A stretch of DNA of 62,327 nt from positions 1 to 62,327 of the forward strand of contig JAPYRQ010000003.1 of the NCBI GenBank assembly GCA_029936935.1, in the 5' to 3' direction. Under the pieces are notes generated by a model. The model made no database searches and was not told the DNA's origin. It saw only the letters and a list, made by a program, of their open reading frames with translations. The DNA comes from Dehalococcoidia bacterium (GTDB taxonomy: Bacteria > Chloroflexota > Dehalococcoidia > Lucifugimonadales > UBA1127). A program made the position numbers and the translations under genes. Within the stretch, counting starts at the first letter, position 1, and each line of letters begins with the position of its first letter. Below are positions 50,265 through 59,387 of this stretch, piece after piece.

Positions 50265-51155
50265 ATGAGTACGAGCAACGGGTCTGATGAAGAGGCGTTA
50301 CTTTTCACGTTTAAGTACAACCCGCCCATGGATCTAGTCGCGGGTGAAAAGGCGCTGAAGGAAGCCAAGAAAATCCTGGATAAGCTAGGGATAGTCTTTC
50401 TGCTTGCTTCTGGAACATGTCTGGGTGCAATTCGGGACAACGCGTTTATTCCGTGGGACGATGATATTGACCTCGTCGCCGTGATTGGCACCAACGGCCT
50501 CACCTCGGAAGGGGTGGATGCTGCAATAGCGACTTTCAAAGAAAACGGGTATTTCGTGTATGAGAACAAAGGCATTAAGAGCAGGTCTTTTTCGATGATG
50601 AAGGACCATGTTAGGACTGGCTGGGATTGCTACTACATCGTAGACGAAAACGTATGGGTGTATCCAAGGACGCAGATCCCAGCCAAGTTATTCACTAACC
50701 CAAAAGAGATCGAATTTGTGAATGAGAAATTCCTGGTGCCCAATCCACCGGAAGAGTACCTCCAACGTAAATACGGCGAGGAATGGAGGACACCCAAGAG
50801 GGCAGGGGAGTACGAAAAGGACGTGGTAAGCCAGATGCCTTCTGCGATGTTAGGGGGGCAACCGGCCAGACTTAAAGTCCTTGACGACGAAGGTAACCCC
50901 GTAGCGGGAGCCGAGGTTGTGTTGGCCGGCGGTGGCATCTCCCAAACCGACGAATCCGGTTACGCCGATGTGGTATTGGCGGGCGCCGATTGGTATGCGC
51001 TGGTCATCCGCTACCCGGAGCACGAGAAGGTGCTGTACACGGAAGAACTGGAGCCTGGTAAGACGTATGTGTACAGAGCCGGATTTGAGGCCACCGTGAC
51101 CCGGGACGTGACAGGCCAAACCGGAACGCTGGGTAACGTCTTAACGCAGGAATGA
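50265..51155 (+). CDS. LicD-type phosphotransferase fused to a carboxypeptidase-regulatory-like domain
   Basis: A 296-residue protein. Residues about 20-185 match the LicD (nucleotidyltransferase-fold) family, with SGTCLGAIRDN and the acidic triad IPWDDDIDL that binds metal. LicD proteins transfer phosphocholine or similar groups onto surface glycans. Residues about 197-285 form a beta-sandwich like CarboxypepD_reg: RLKVLDDEGNPVAGAEVVL, TDESGYADV, ELEPGKTYVYRAG. I do not recall this fusion as common, and the short catalytic half is about the length of minimal LicD domains. It starts at ATG 50265 after AAAAGGA, and the Gfo/Idh gene is convergent with it by eight bases. Confidence 0.8.
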   Translation: MSTSNGSDEEALLFTFKYNPPMDLVAGEKALKEAKKILDKLGIVFLLASGTCLGAIRDNAFIPWDDDIDLVAVIGTNGLTSEGVDAAIATFKENGYFVYENKGIKSRSFSMMKDHVRTGWDCYYIVDENVWVYPRTQIPAKLFTNPKEIEFVNEKFLVPNPPEEYLQRKYGEEWRTPKRAGEYEKDVVSQMPSAMLGGQPARLKVLDDEGNPVAGAEVVLAGGGISQTDESGYADVVLAGADWYALVIRYPEHEKVLYTEELEPGKTYVYRAGFEATVTRDVTGQTGTLGNVLTQE

Positions 51156-51163
51156 GCCTTTGG

Positions 51164-52150
51164 TTAAAGCGTAACGATCTTGCCGGTTCTAGCAGCTTCG
51201 TAGAGTGCCACAGTAGTTCGCACGTGGTTGCGGCTTTCCTCCAGAGTCAGGAAGCTGGGTGTTCCATCAAGGATTGCGGCGTTCATGTCCTCAACCTCGC
51301 CAAGATACAGTCGGGTTTCCGGGACATCGATTTCCTGCGATGTCCCATCGGCGGCGTGGAAGAACATCTGACGGTCAGCATCCATCCTGACGAAGGGTCG
51401 GTTCAGCGATAGTCGACCCTCCGTGCCGAACACCTCTGCAAGCGTGTGCGATGGGTTGATAAAGCTGGATGATATCTGGGCGAGCTTCCCATCGGCGTAA
51501 AAGAGCTGCCCCGTGAACACCTCGTCCACACCGGTGGCACTGACGAACTGCTCGGCTGAAACGCGCTCAGGCGGCCCGCCCATGATCAGTTGGACAAAGC
51601 TGAGCGGGTACACTCCTACATCCCACATTGAACCACCACCAAACTCAGGTGTGAGGCGTATGTTTCCGTCACGGAGAAGCATCTTGTAGGTGTGGACGGC
51701 CCTGACAAAGGAAACATCACCCAGGCGGCCATCCATGATCCACTGGGTTGCCAGCTTCGTCTGAGGGTGGTGTCTGTACATGAATGCTTCTGCTAACACC
51801 AGCCCTGACTTGTTCTTTGCGGCAATCATCGAGTCGACTTCATCTGTGGTCAACGCGACGGGTTTCTCGCAGAGAACGTGCTTCCCGCTTTGCAATGCTT
51901 TGATCGTCCACTCTGCATGGAGGTGGTTGGGAAGGCCGATGTATACGGCGTCGATTTGGTCGGAACCCAGCATGGCCTCGTAGCTACCGAAGGCCGTGGG
52001 TATTTCCCACTTCCTGGCGTAGGCGTCTGCCGTTTCCTGAGTGCGACTGGCTACAGCCACCAGCGTCCCTCGCTCGGATGCACGGATGGCGGGGATAAGA
52101 TCTTTGTTGATGTCTGCTGTGGAAAGTAGGCCCCATCGAACGTCTGCCAC
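51164..52150 (-). CDS. Gfo/Idh/MocA-family NAD(P)-dependent oxidoreductase
   Basis: A 328-residue enzyme with an N-terminal Rossmann fold (VRWGLLSTADI, LVAVASRTQE) and the family's EKP motif (HVLCEKPVAL), where Lys is catalytic. YRHHPQ and the later GGSMWDVGVYPLSFVQ segment line the active site. Relatives oxidise or reduce sugars, inositols, biliverdin or aldehydes; the substrate is open. It is convergent with the LicD fusion gene. Its start ATG at 52148-52150 lies close to the first copy of a direct repeat shared with the region by tRNA-fMet. Confidence 0.93.
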   Translation of the reverse strand: MADVRWGLLSTADINKDLIPAIRASERGTLVAVASRTQETADAYARKWEIPTAFGSYEAMLGSDQIDAVYIGLPNHLHAEWTIKALQSGKHVLCEKPVALTTDEVDSMIAAKNKSGLVLAEAFMYRHHPQTKLATQWIMDGRLGDVSFVRAVHTYKMLLRDGNIRLTPEFGGGSMWDVGVYPLSFVQLIMGGPPERVSAEQFVSATGVDEVFTGQLFYADGKLAQISSSFINPSHTLAEVFGTEGRLSLNRPFVRMDADRQMFFHAADGTSQEIDVPETRLYLGEVEDMNAAILDGTPSFLTLEESRNHVRTTVALYEAARTGKIVTL

Positions 52151-52220
52151 GTAATCCTCCAGTGTTGTTTCCTACTGCCCACCGTCTCACACTAGGACAA
52201 AAGACGACAGCCGCTTGAAA

Positions 52221-52241
52221 GAGGGGCTGTTTCTGTGGTGG
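52221..52241. repeat. 21-base direct repeat, copy 1
   Basis: This copy is identical in all 21 bases (begins GAGGGGCTGTTT, ends GTGGTGG) to 54145-54165. Similarity extends imperfectly about 25 bases to the left (from ACAAAAGAC). Copy 2 is the terminator region downstream of tRNA-fMet. The two bracket the tetR remnant and the amidohydrolase gene. Confidence 0.75.
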
Positions 52242-52427
52242 ACACTTTCCAGTCCGTCAATGGGGATTCATTTATTTCTTTTATCATTGATTGGAGTTGG
52301 CCTGTTCCGGCAAGGATATTACCGATTCTTCATAGCTGAACTTAAGCTAAATGACGTTCAGAACCCCCCCCCACCTGTGAGTACATTTTAGTTACAGGGA
52401 CATACTGCTACGGAAGACAGTAACTCT

Positions 52428-52523
52428 CTACAAATGGAACCCCTTCCGAGAGAAGCAGATCATTGCGGCATCAATGACGTGCTTGCGCCGCTCGTCAAAA
52501 CTGGCTTTTGGAATCCTAGGCAT
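52428..52523 (-). pseudogene. TetR-family regulator, N-terminal remnant only
   Basis: The frame from ATG 52521-52523 gives MPRIPKASFDERRKHVIDAA and CFSRKGFHL, then stops. This is the first helix and a half of a TetR DNA-binding domain, in which a Thr-Thr and the HTH should follow the GFH. The rest of the gene, about 170 residues, is not found downstream (52150-52430), where the sequence contains a C10 run and no coding frame. A larger deletion is more likely than a single frameshift. Confidence 0.7.
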
Positions 52524-52759
52524 TTGATGATCCTCATATAAAGTATTGCAAGGCTTGCATGCAATTTTAGCATGGCAGATAAATCTATTACTGTCAGAGT
52601 CAACCAACAAGAACCATGACGGTGTGCTTGTGGAGAAATTCCCTCCTCTGTTCTTTCAAAATGGGATTGACAAACACCTGGCGCATATATTAAATACCTA
52701 TTTAGAAAAATGACATTTCGTCCATAAAAGGTAGAGCCAAAAATAGAGGAGGTATGTTC

Positions 52760-53887
52760 ATGGTCACGGAAATCAGCGTCAAGAAGATTGATGCGGACAC
52801 GCATATAGCCCTCCCCGTAGACTACAACGACTTGCGAGACCTGTTGCCCCGGACTCAAGCTGCTCAGGCAAAAGAGATGATGTGGCGTGAGGCCCAGCGG
52901 TTCATGGATCCCAACGGCGTCCGGAAATCCGTAGGGGCTGAGAGCAAAGGCCCGGCACGCGGCTCAGGCGGCGATAGCCCGGACAACATTGAGTTCCGTC
53001 TCAAGGAGATGGCGCGACTTGGATTTGACATGCAGGTGCTGGTAGCCCAGACGGCACTGCCTACCACTCTTCAATCCGCATCCATATTCGGAGTTGCCAA
53101 ACCTCTGTGGCTTCGCACTGCCCTGGCGCAGTTGTACAACGATTCTGCCGCTAAGTTGCAGAGTGAGCATCCAGAGGAGTTCATTGGACTGATGACGGTC
53201 CCCTGGGACGACATTGACGCTTCCATCAAAGAGATGGAACGGGGCGCAGCCAAGGGTCTCCGCGCAGTCACTCTGCAGGGTAGCTGGGCGGATCAGAACC
53301 TGGATGCACCGGAGCTCTACCCCTTCTGGGAAGCGGTGAACTCTCTGGATATAGCCTGTGTCATGCATGACACGCCACAGCCCTGTGGCGGCAACTTGAT
53401 TGATCACAACACTCCGTACCCCATGGTGGGGCATGAACGCTATCACCGCCTGCACATCGGCACATACCTAGGCTTCGGCTTGGATTACGTTGTAGCCTGT
53501 GCTGCTCTTACCCTGGGGGGCGTGTTGGATGACTTCCCCAACCTCCGGTTCCTTTGGTTTGAAGCCGGCGCAGGGTGGATGAATTATGCCATGCTGGGCG
53601 CTGATCGCTCCTTCTATATAGAGCCCGCGTGCTCCCGGACGCAGAATCTGCCCAGCGATTTGATCAAGAAGCACTGCTTCACTGCCGTGGAGAACTTGGA
53701 GCCCTTGGATCAGATGGTGGAAGCCTACGGCGCGGATAACTACATCATAGGTACTGACTACCCCCACCCTGAGTTCCAGCGGCTCCCCAACGCCCCGGGC
53801 GATGTGACCAATAGCACGCGTATCTCGGACGAGGACAAGGCCAAGATCCTTGGAGGGAATATGGCCCGCGCGTTGAAGCTGAACTAG
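52760..53887 (+). CDS. Amidohydrolase_2-family metal-dependent hydrolase/decarboxylase
   Basis: A 375-residue TIM-barrel protein of the ACMSD / 2-amino-3-carboxymuconate-semialdehyde decarboxylase-like group. ATG at 52760 is seven bases from GAGGAGGT; the earlier ATG at 52754 abuts it. Metal-site motifs are DADTHI near residue 13, VMHDTPQP in the middle, WFEAGAGWMNYAML and the acidic ligand region GTDYPHPEFQ near the end. Members decarboxylate or hydrolyse ring-derived acids, so this could process products of the aromatic pathway. It lies inside a 1.9-kb segment bounded by direct repeats and AT-rich flanks. Confidence 0.9.
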   Translation: MVTEISVKKIDADTHIALPVDYNDLRDLLPRTQAAQAKEMMWREAQRFMDPNGVRKSVGAESKGPARGSGGDSPDNIEFRLKEMARLGFDMQVLVAQTALPTTLQSASIFGVAKPLWLRTALAQLYNDSAAKLQSEHPEEFIGLMTVPWDDIDASIKEMERGAAKGLRAVTLQGSWADQNLDAPELYPFWEAVNSLDIACVMHDTPQPCGGNLIDHNTPYPMVGHERYHRLHIGTYLGFGLDYVVACAALTLGGVLDDFPNLRFLWFEAGAGWMNYAMLGADRSFYIEPACSRTQNLPSDLIKKHCFTAVENLEPLDQMVEAYGADNYIIGTDYPHPEFQRLPNAPGDVTNSTRISDEDKAKILGGNMARALKLN

Positions 53888-53908
53888 TTCTCCCCAGGTG
53901 ATACATGC

Positions 53909-53948
53909 GTAATACGGAGGGGCGCTATTCAGTGTCCCTCCGTATTAC
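53909..53948 (+). terminator. Hairpin after the amidohydrolase gene
   Basis: A 13-bp perfect stem, GTAATACGGAGGG with CCCTCCGTATTAC (53909-53921 and 53936-53948). No T-run follows. The AT-rich bases from 53950 to 54120 show no gene. Confidence 0.65.
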
Positions 53949-54130
53949 GGCCATTTGTTAGGTAATACAGATTCAATCTCATCACCGTTTTAACTAAATG
54001 TAAATTCACTAAAGGTTGACAATTAAAGCTGATAGGTATATTAAATAAACGTCATTTTGAACCACGTCCAAATGCTTAATAGTAGCTTTGATAGAGAACT
54101 AAATTAGCATTTCATTAGCAAACAAAGACA

Positions 54131-54154
54131 ACAGCCCCTCGAGTGAGGGGCTGT
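54131..54154 (-). terminator. Rho-independent terminator of tRNA-fMet
   Basis: On the minus strand, ACAGCCCCTC and GAGGGGCTGT form a ten-bp stem with a four-base loop, and TGTCTTTGTTT follows. It lies 17 bases beyond the tRNA 3' end. Confidence 0.85.
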
Positions 54155-54165
54155 TTCTGTGGTGG
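54145..54165. repeat. 21-base direct repeat, copy 2
   Basis: This is the partner of 52221-52241, overlapping the right arm of the tRNA-fMet terminator and the bases before the CCA end. The tRNA gene itself is not duplicated. Confidence 0.75.
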
Positions 54166-54170
54166 CTGTG

Positions 54171-54245
54171 TGGTAGCGGGGGGAGGATTCGAACCTCCGA
54201 CCTTTGGGTTATGAGCCCAACGAGCTGCCGCTGCTCCACCCCGCG
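54171..54245 (-). tRNA. Initiator tRNA-Met (anticodon CAT)
   Basis: Read on the minus strand: acceptor CGCGGGG with 3' CCCCGC, an unpaired first position (C1 opposite T72), the anticodon stem TTGGG/CCCAA carrying three G-C pairs beside the loop, anticodon CAT, T-arm GGAGG-TTCGAAT-CCTCC, discriminator A and CCA. The 1-72 mismatch and the three G-C pairs mark an initiator tRNA. Confidence 0.93.
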
Positions 54246-54361
54246 TCGGCTCGCCCTTCAGGGAAGGACGTATCCTCTACTCTACACTGATAGCTGGCGA
54301 CCGTCTAGTCCGAAATTCGTCGCGCTTGCCCGGAAACCCCTATTATCGCTATCCTGCTCCT

Positions 54362-55510
54362 ATGAACCATCCAACCAACAACGCTGCGTTTGTGTACCAT
54401 GACCGACTGACCCGCCACGTCCTCAGTGATAGCCACGTCTTTATTCCTGCCAGACTTCGCTACACGTACGACTTGCTGAACGCCTACGGTGCGTTTGAAC
54501 TCGATAACGCCAGGCTTACCGACCCTCGCCAGGCCTCTATCGATGAACTCCGCTCCTTCCATTCGGCGCACTACATCGAGGCTGTGAAGGCTATTGCGCA
54601 GGGACAACGACTGTCCGACGCTGCCACCTACGGCTTCACCCCCGGTGGTGATAATCCAATCTACGCCAGCATGTACGATTCCGCCCTCTGGACCACCGGC
54701 GCATCGTTGGCCGCCACCGAGGAAATTCTGAGCGGTCGATGCTCGGTAGCCGTTAACTTCTCCGGCGGGCTTCACCATGCGATGCCGAACCACGCTTCTG
54801 GCTTCTGCATCTTCGATGACCCGGTGGTCGCCATCAAGCAGATGACTGCTGCAGGTGCGCGCGTGGCGTATGTGGACATCGACTGCCACCACGGCGATGG
54901 GGTTCAGGCTGGCTTCTACGAGACCGACCAGGTGCTGACTATATCGCTGCATGAATCGGGCGAGTTCCTCTTCCCCGGCACGGGCTTCGTTCAGGAAGAG
55001 GGCGTTGGGGCCGGGCGCGGATATGCCGTCAACGTGCCCCTCTACCCGCACACGGGCGACGATACGTACCTCTGGGCTTTCCGGGAGGTTGTGCCACCCC
55101 TGGTCACGGCTTTCAAGCCTGATGTGTTGGTCACCCAGCTTGGCATAGACACCCACGTGCTTGACCCTATCACCCACCTGCGCCTGACCGTGCAGGGCTA
55201 CGCCCGCGTTGTGCAGGAGCTAGCGCAGCTGTCGCCTGGCAAGTGGCTGGCTCTTGGCGGTGGCGGGTACAACATCGAAGCTGTGATGCGCGCGTGGACG
55301 AAGGCCTACGGAGTGATGCTTGACCACGAGTGGCCGCAAGAGCTTCCCGAGTCGTTGAGAGCCGAACACGACCTCGACCAACTAGATGACCCGGAGCAGG
55401 AACCACTGCCCCCTGACGTCGCAGCGCAGGTGCGTGCGTATGCCGAGAACAGCGTTTCCGAGGTTAAGCGCACCATCTTCCCTGCCCACGGCCTATCGGG
55501 TCTGGCGTAG
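54362..55510 (+). CDS. AcuC-like histone-deacetylase-family protein
   Basis: A 382-residue zinc-dependent deacetylase of the class I/II HDAC fold. ATG at 54362 is chosen, giving MNHPTNNAAFVYHDRL; the upstream in-frame codons overlap a TATTAT -10-like box, so the leader is short. Catalytic and zinc-binding residues are visible in GGLHHAMPNHASGFCIF, VDIDCHHGDGVQ, and TQLGIDTH. A Gly-rich GGGGYN holds the late motif. AcuC proteins deacetylate acetyl-CoA synthetase in acetate metabolism; others act on polyamines. No acs or acuA gene lies nearby. Confidence 0.93.
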   Translation: MNHPTNNAAFVYHDRLTRHVLSDSHVFIPARLRYTYDLLNAYGAFELDNARLTDPRQASIDELRSFHSAHYIEAVKAIAQGQRLSDAATYGFTPGGDNPIYASMYDSALWTTGASLAATEEILSGRCSVAVNFSGGLHHAMPNHASGFCIFDDPVVAIKQMTAAGARVAYVDIDCHHGDGVQAGFYETDQVLTISLHESGEFLFPGTGFVQEEGVGAGRGYAVNVPLYPHTGDDTYLWAFREVVPPLVTAFKPDVLVTQLGIDTHVLDPITHLRLTVQGYARVVQELAQLSPGKWLALGGGGYNIEAVMRAWTKAYGVMLDHEWPQELPESLRAEHDLDQLDDPEQEPLPPDVAAQVRAYAENSVSEVKRTIFPAHGLSGLA

Positions 55511-55541
55511 GGTAGGGTAACACCTGTGATAGATCTCTTTC

Positions 55542-56242
55542 TTAGGCCATCTCATAGACGGACACGTGTAGACGACTCTGTGAGGTAAATGGAGCTTTTT
55601 CCCAATCACCCCATCGCTCCCGTAGGTGCATCCCCGCTAATTGGGCCATTAAGTCGAGTTCCGATGGCCATACATAGCGAATTTGCACTGGCAAGAACTT
55701 GGTGCCTTGGTTGGAGATAGTCATGCTTTGGCTTGAGACCAACTGAGTTACTGAATTGTGGTGATTTACTTCCAGCGTCACTTGCTCTTCTTCTACTCGT
55801 CTAGCTTCTACCGATTGGCCGCGGTTGAACTTGGACATATCCGGCACGAAAGCACTTACAACGAAAATACCACCATCTGTCAGGCGACTCGCCACGTTAG
55901 TGTTAAAAACCACGAACACCAATGGATACTGACCAGCTACAGGCACATCAGCAAAGTCGCCTTGTGTTACCGGGATTGCGCCAGCGCCTTTCTTGTCCAT
56001 CATTTTGGCTATCATGGCGGGCGATGCCTCAATGCCATGTACCTCTACGCCTGCCGCCGCAAGAGGCAAAGCGACTAGGCCAGTACCAATGCCAAGTTCC
56101 AAAGCCGGGCCGTTTTGGGCAAGACCCGCCAGGGTAGTTACCATAGGTCCCACTTGGGCATTGCCCGAGAATCAGCGTAATACTCGTCGTATACTTCAGC
56201 CCACGTTTCGCCATACGCCTCTGGCTTATAGTTATTCACCAT
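55542..56242 (-). pseudogene. SAM-dependent methyltransferase, frameshift plus internal deletion
   Basis: The 5' part from ATG 56240-56242 (MVNNYKPEAYGETWAEVYDEYYA) stops at KWDLW. A second frame starting GPMVTTLAGLAQNG continues with the class I methyltransferase motif ALELGIGTGLVALPLA, GDFADVPV and VFVVFNT. A one-base change near 56150 explains the break. Comparison with related methyltransferases suggests about 15 residues are also missing between VVFNT and NVASRLTDGG. The remainder (VSAFVPDMSKF to the end at 55542) is normal in style. With two lesions the gene is probably dead, unless the frameshift is an assembly error. Its former substrate is unknown. Confidence 0.8.
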
Positions 56243-56404
56243 CCCCTCCTCACAAGCGATTAGGCGGAATAACGACGCTCGTGGCTCCTGTGTTCCCTTT
56301 TCTGCAATATTGAACTTCTCCCTCCACACCCCCGTTTCATAAACCGAGTCAAACATTGAAACGACTATTTTGCATTCGCTGAATGGGCCGAAGGAGAGAC
56401 GGTA

Positions 56405-57334
56405 ATGGACCACCTGATTGTGGATGAAGTCCCGGAGCTGAGATCACCGATTATGGTGGTGTCATTCTCCGGTTGGCCAGACGCCCAGGAAGCTGCGACT
56501 GGCGCCATCAAACACCTGGCGAAACAACTGAACACTCGGAAGTTTGCGTCGATAGATGCCGAGGAGTTCTACGTGTTCACGCGAACACGCCCGCACGTTG
56601 GAAACAACGACTTCGGCGAGCGTGAGGTGATCTGGCCAACCAACGACTTCTCGTACTGGCAGGACGATACCGGCGGTCGAGACATTTTGCTTTTCACCGG
56701 CGTGGAGCCTCAGCTCAAATGGAAGACCTACGCGTCAACTATCGTAGACGTAGCAATCCAGCACAACGTAGAGATGGTCATCGTGTTGGGAAGCCTCCTG
56801 GACGGGATACCACATACACGGGCCCCACGAATCACCGGCTCTGCTAACGTGAGCGATGTTGAAGAACTCATGGAGCAGGACGCACTTCAGCCTTCCGGCT
56901 ACCAGGGCCCTACCGGCATTACCAGCGCCCTCATGGAGGAATGCGCCAAGAGCGGCATCAAGTATTCATCTCTGTGGGGACATGCGCCTCACTACCTTCA
57001 GACTTCACCCAACCCAAGGGTTTCCATGGCTCTGGTTAAACAGATTGCCAGGGTTTTGGGCCTTGATATCAGCTTGGCTGACCTGGAGGAGAGCTGCGGC
57101 CCGTACGACCGTCGAGTGCTAAGAACGATGGCCACTGATGTAGAGGCTGTTACCTATATCCAGGGGCTGGAAGACAAGTACGATCAAGCCCTGGGTACGC
57201 AAACGGAGGTGACGCATGACGAACTGCCGAACCCGGACGCCGTCATCGAGGAATTGGAGGCGTTCTTCCGACAGAACACCCCTGGCGAAGACGGCGATTC
57301 CTACGATCTAGGAGACATAGGGCTCAGAGGATAA
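56405..57334 (+). CDS. PAC2-family protein
   Basis: A 309-residue soluble protein of the PAC2 (proteasome assembly chaperone-like) family, found in actinobacteria, archaea and Chloroflexi. The N-terminal MVVSFSGWPDAQEAAT and the central VIVLGSLLDGIPHTRAP, QGPTGITSALMEECAK and WGHAPHYLQTSPNP are the family's conserved parts. Its biochemical role is not settled. The start ATG follows GAAGGAGAG. It is convergent with dnaK across a strong terminator. Confidence 0.9.
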   Translation: MDHLIVDEVPELRSPIMVVSFSGWPDAQEAATGAIKHLAKQLNTRKFASIDAEEFYVFTRTRPHVGNNDFGEREVIWPTNDFSYWQDDTGGRDILLFTGVEPQLKWKTYASTIVDVAIQHNVEMVIVLGSLLDGIPHTRAPRITGSANVSDVEELMEQDALQPSGYQGPTGITSALMEECAKSGIKYSSLWGHAPHYLQTSPNPRVSMALVKQIARVLGLDISLADLEESCGPYDRRVLRTMATDVEAVTYIQGLEDKYDQALGTQTEVTHDELPNPDAVIEELEAFFRQNTPGEDGDSYDLGDIGLRG

Positions 57335-57358
57335 CACTACACGCACAACGCAAAAGAG

Positions 57359-57388
57359 AAGAGAGCCCCTGAATTCAGGGGCTCTCTT
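57359..57388. terminator. Bidirectional terminator between PAC2 and dnaK
   Basis: AAGAGAGCCCCTGAA (57359-57373) and TTCAGGGGCTCTCTT (57374-57388) are perfectly complementary. T follows on the plus strand and A-rich sequence flanks it, so it can serve both genes. Confidence 0.85.
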
Positions 57389-57404
57389 TGTGTCTAACTG
57401 CCTT

Positions 57405-57447
57405 GGGTAACCGTCAGGTTATATGGGTAAAGGGCTTCGCCCTTTAT
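57405..57447 (+). repeat. Dispersed hairpin repeat copy overlapping the dnaK stop
   Basis: GGGTAACCGTCAGG, then ATATGGGTAAAGGGC-TTC-GCCCTTTA. The hairpin arms differ from the other copies but pair perfectly, eight bases each side. Its right end overlaps the dnaK stop codon (57444-57446). Confidence 0.55.
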
Positions 57448-59357
57448 ACTTCGCGGAACTCGCCCTCAACAGTGTCGTCGGGCTTGTCCTCGTCAGCAGC
57501 ACCCTCACCTGGAGCGCCCTCTGCGCCGGGTTCGCCTTCACCGGGGCCGCCAGCCTGCTGGTAGACAGCCTCGCCCACCTTCTGCATGACGGCATTCAGT
57601 TCTTCCATCATTGTGCGGAGGGTTGCAACATCCTCGGTCTGTGCTCCTGCTGAAAGGGCTTCTCCCTTGGTCTGTATCTCCGTCTTCAGCTCTTCAGGAA
57701 TGTGTTCAGCCTGCTCCTCCAGTAACTTCTTGGCGCTGAAGCCCAACTGGCTGGCCGCGTTTCGGAGGTCTACCTCTTCCTTGCGTTCCTGGTCCTCAGA
57801 CGCGTGCTGTTCAGCGTCCGTCACCATCTGCTCGATTTCCTCCTTGGAAAGGCCGGAACTCGATTCGATGATGATCTTCTGCTCTTTTCCTGTCGCCTGG
57901 TCCTTCGCGGATACGCTGAGGATGCCGTTAGCGTCGATGTCGAACGTAACTTCAATCTTCGGTGTGCCCCGTTGTGCAGGCAGAATGCCATCCAGAGTGA
58001 ACTTGCCCACGGAGCGGTTGTCCGCTGCCATTGGCCGTTCCCCTTGGAGCACGTGAATCTCAACGCTCGGCTGGTTCTCTGACGCGGTGGTGAACACTTC
58101 TGACTTGGATGTTGGGATAGTGGTGTTCCTGGTGATGAGGGCATGGGACACCCCACCCTCAGTCTCCAGTCCCATGGTCAATGGCGTCACGTCCAGCAGC
58201 AGGATGTCCTGCACATCGCCTTTCAGAACGGCAGCTTGGAGGGCCGCACCTGCAGCAACTGCTTCGTCAGGGTTGACCGAGTGGTTGGGATCCTGTTGGA
58301 ACTTAGCCTTCACTCGCTCTATCACCGCTGGCATACGGGTCATCCCGCCGACCATGATGACTTCGTTGATATCGCTGACAGAGATACCGGCGTCTTTGAT
58401 CGCCTGGGTGCATGGGCCGTCCACGCGGGTCAGCAGGCCTTCCGTCATCTCCTCAAGCTGCGCACGGGTCAGGGTGCGGACAAGGTGCTTGGGGCCAGCG
58501 GAGTCTGCCGATACGAATGGAAGGTTTATCTCCGTCTGTGTTACCGAGGATAGTTCGACTTTGGCCTTCTCGGCTGCCTCCTTGAGGCGTTGCAGGGCCA
58601 TGCGGTCTGTGCTCAGGTCAATCGCAGTCTCCTGCTTGAACTCCTGCACCAGCCACTCCATCGCCTTCTGGTCGAAGTCGTCGCCGCCAAGATGGGTATC
58701 GCCAGCGGTTGAAAGCACCTCAAAGACGCCATCGCCTAGCCGTAGAACTGTGATGTCGAAGGTACCGCCACCAAGGTCGAACACCGCGATAGTCGCCTCA
58801 CTATGCTTGTCCATGCCGTAGGCCAACGCCGCCGCCGTGGGCTCGTTGATGATACGGAGCACGTCCAGTCCAGCAACCTTGCCGGCGTCTTTGGTGGCCT
58901 GTCGCTGCGCATCGTTGAAGTATGCGGGAACGGTGACCACAGCCTCGGTGATCGTCTCACCCAGCTTCGCTTCAGCGTCTGTCTTCATCTTCTGCAGGAT
59001 CATTGAAGAGATCTCCGGCGGGGAATAGGTCTTATCGCCCATGAACACGTGGGCATCGCCGTTGTCCGCCTTCTCGATCTTGTACGGGAGGCGTTTGATG
59101 TCTTCAACCACCACCGGATCGTCGATCTTGCGACCCATCAGTCGCTTTGCGGAGAAGACCGTGTGCTCCGGGTTCACGATGCCCTGGCGTTTTGCTGCCA
59201 GCCCCACGTATCGTTCACTGGTCTTTGGGTTGATTGCCACCACGGAGGGCGTCAGGCGTGAACCTTCAGCGTTCTCCAGAATGACGGGCACCCCGCCCTC
59301 CACATAGGACATCACCGAGTTGGTGGTGCCCAGGTCAATTCCTAATACTTTTGCCAT
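57444..59357 (-). CDS. dnaK: Chaperone DnaK (Hsp70)
   Basis: A 637-residue cytosolic Hsp70 that folds proteins in cycles of ATP hydrolysis with GrpE and DnaJ. The N-terminus [20 protein letters not shown], the ATPase motifs ([37 protein letters not shown]) and the substrate-binding domain ([17 protein letters not shown]) are standard. The tail is Gly- and Glu-rich and ends EGEFREV instead of the EEVKD of some bacteria. It starts at ATG 59355-59357 after AAGGAGAGG and is 30 bases after grpE in the operon hspR-grpE-dnaK. No dnaJ follows in the window. Confidence 0.98.
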   Translation of the reverse strand: MAKVLGIDLGTTNSVMSYVEGGVPVILENAEGSRLTPSVVAINPKTSERYVGLAAKRQGIVNPEHTVFSAKRLMGRKIDDPVVVEDIKRLPYKIEKADNGDAHVFMGDKTYSPPEISSMILQKMKTDAEAKLGETITEAVVTVPAYFNDAQRQATKDAGKVAGLDVLRIINEPTAAALAYGMDKHSEATIAVFDLGGGTFDITVLRLGDGVFEVLSTAGDTHLGGDDFDQKAMEWLVQEFKQETAIDLSTDRMALQRLKEAAEKAKVELSSVTQTEINLPFVSADSAGPKHLVRTLTRAQLEEMTEGLLTRVDGPCTQAIKDAGISVSDINEVIMVGGMTRMPAVIERVKAKFQQDPNHSVNPDEAVAAGAALQAAVLKGDVQDILLLDVTPLTMGLETEGGVSHALITRNTTIPTSKSEVFTTASENQPSVEIHVLQGERPMAADNRSVGKFTLDGILPAQRGTPKIEVTFDIDANGILSVSAKDQATGKEQKIIIESSSGLSKEEIEQMVTDAEQHASEDQERKEEVDLRNAASQLGFSAKKLLEEQAEHIPEELKTEIQTKGEALSAGAQTEDVATLRTMMEELNAVMQKVGEAVYQQAGGPGEGEPGAEGAPGEGAADEDKPDDTVEGEFREV

Positions 59358-59387
59358 GTGTTGCCTCTCCTTGTCCTACGTTCTACG

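Noticed and set aside
52221-54245. Classical tRNA-integrase attachment site
   Set aside because: The tRNA 3' end is not included in the repeat and no integrase gene is present, so only a direct-repeat-bounded segment is claimed.
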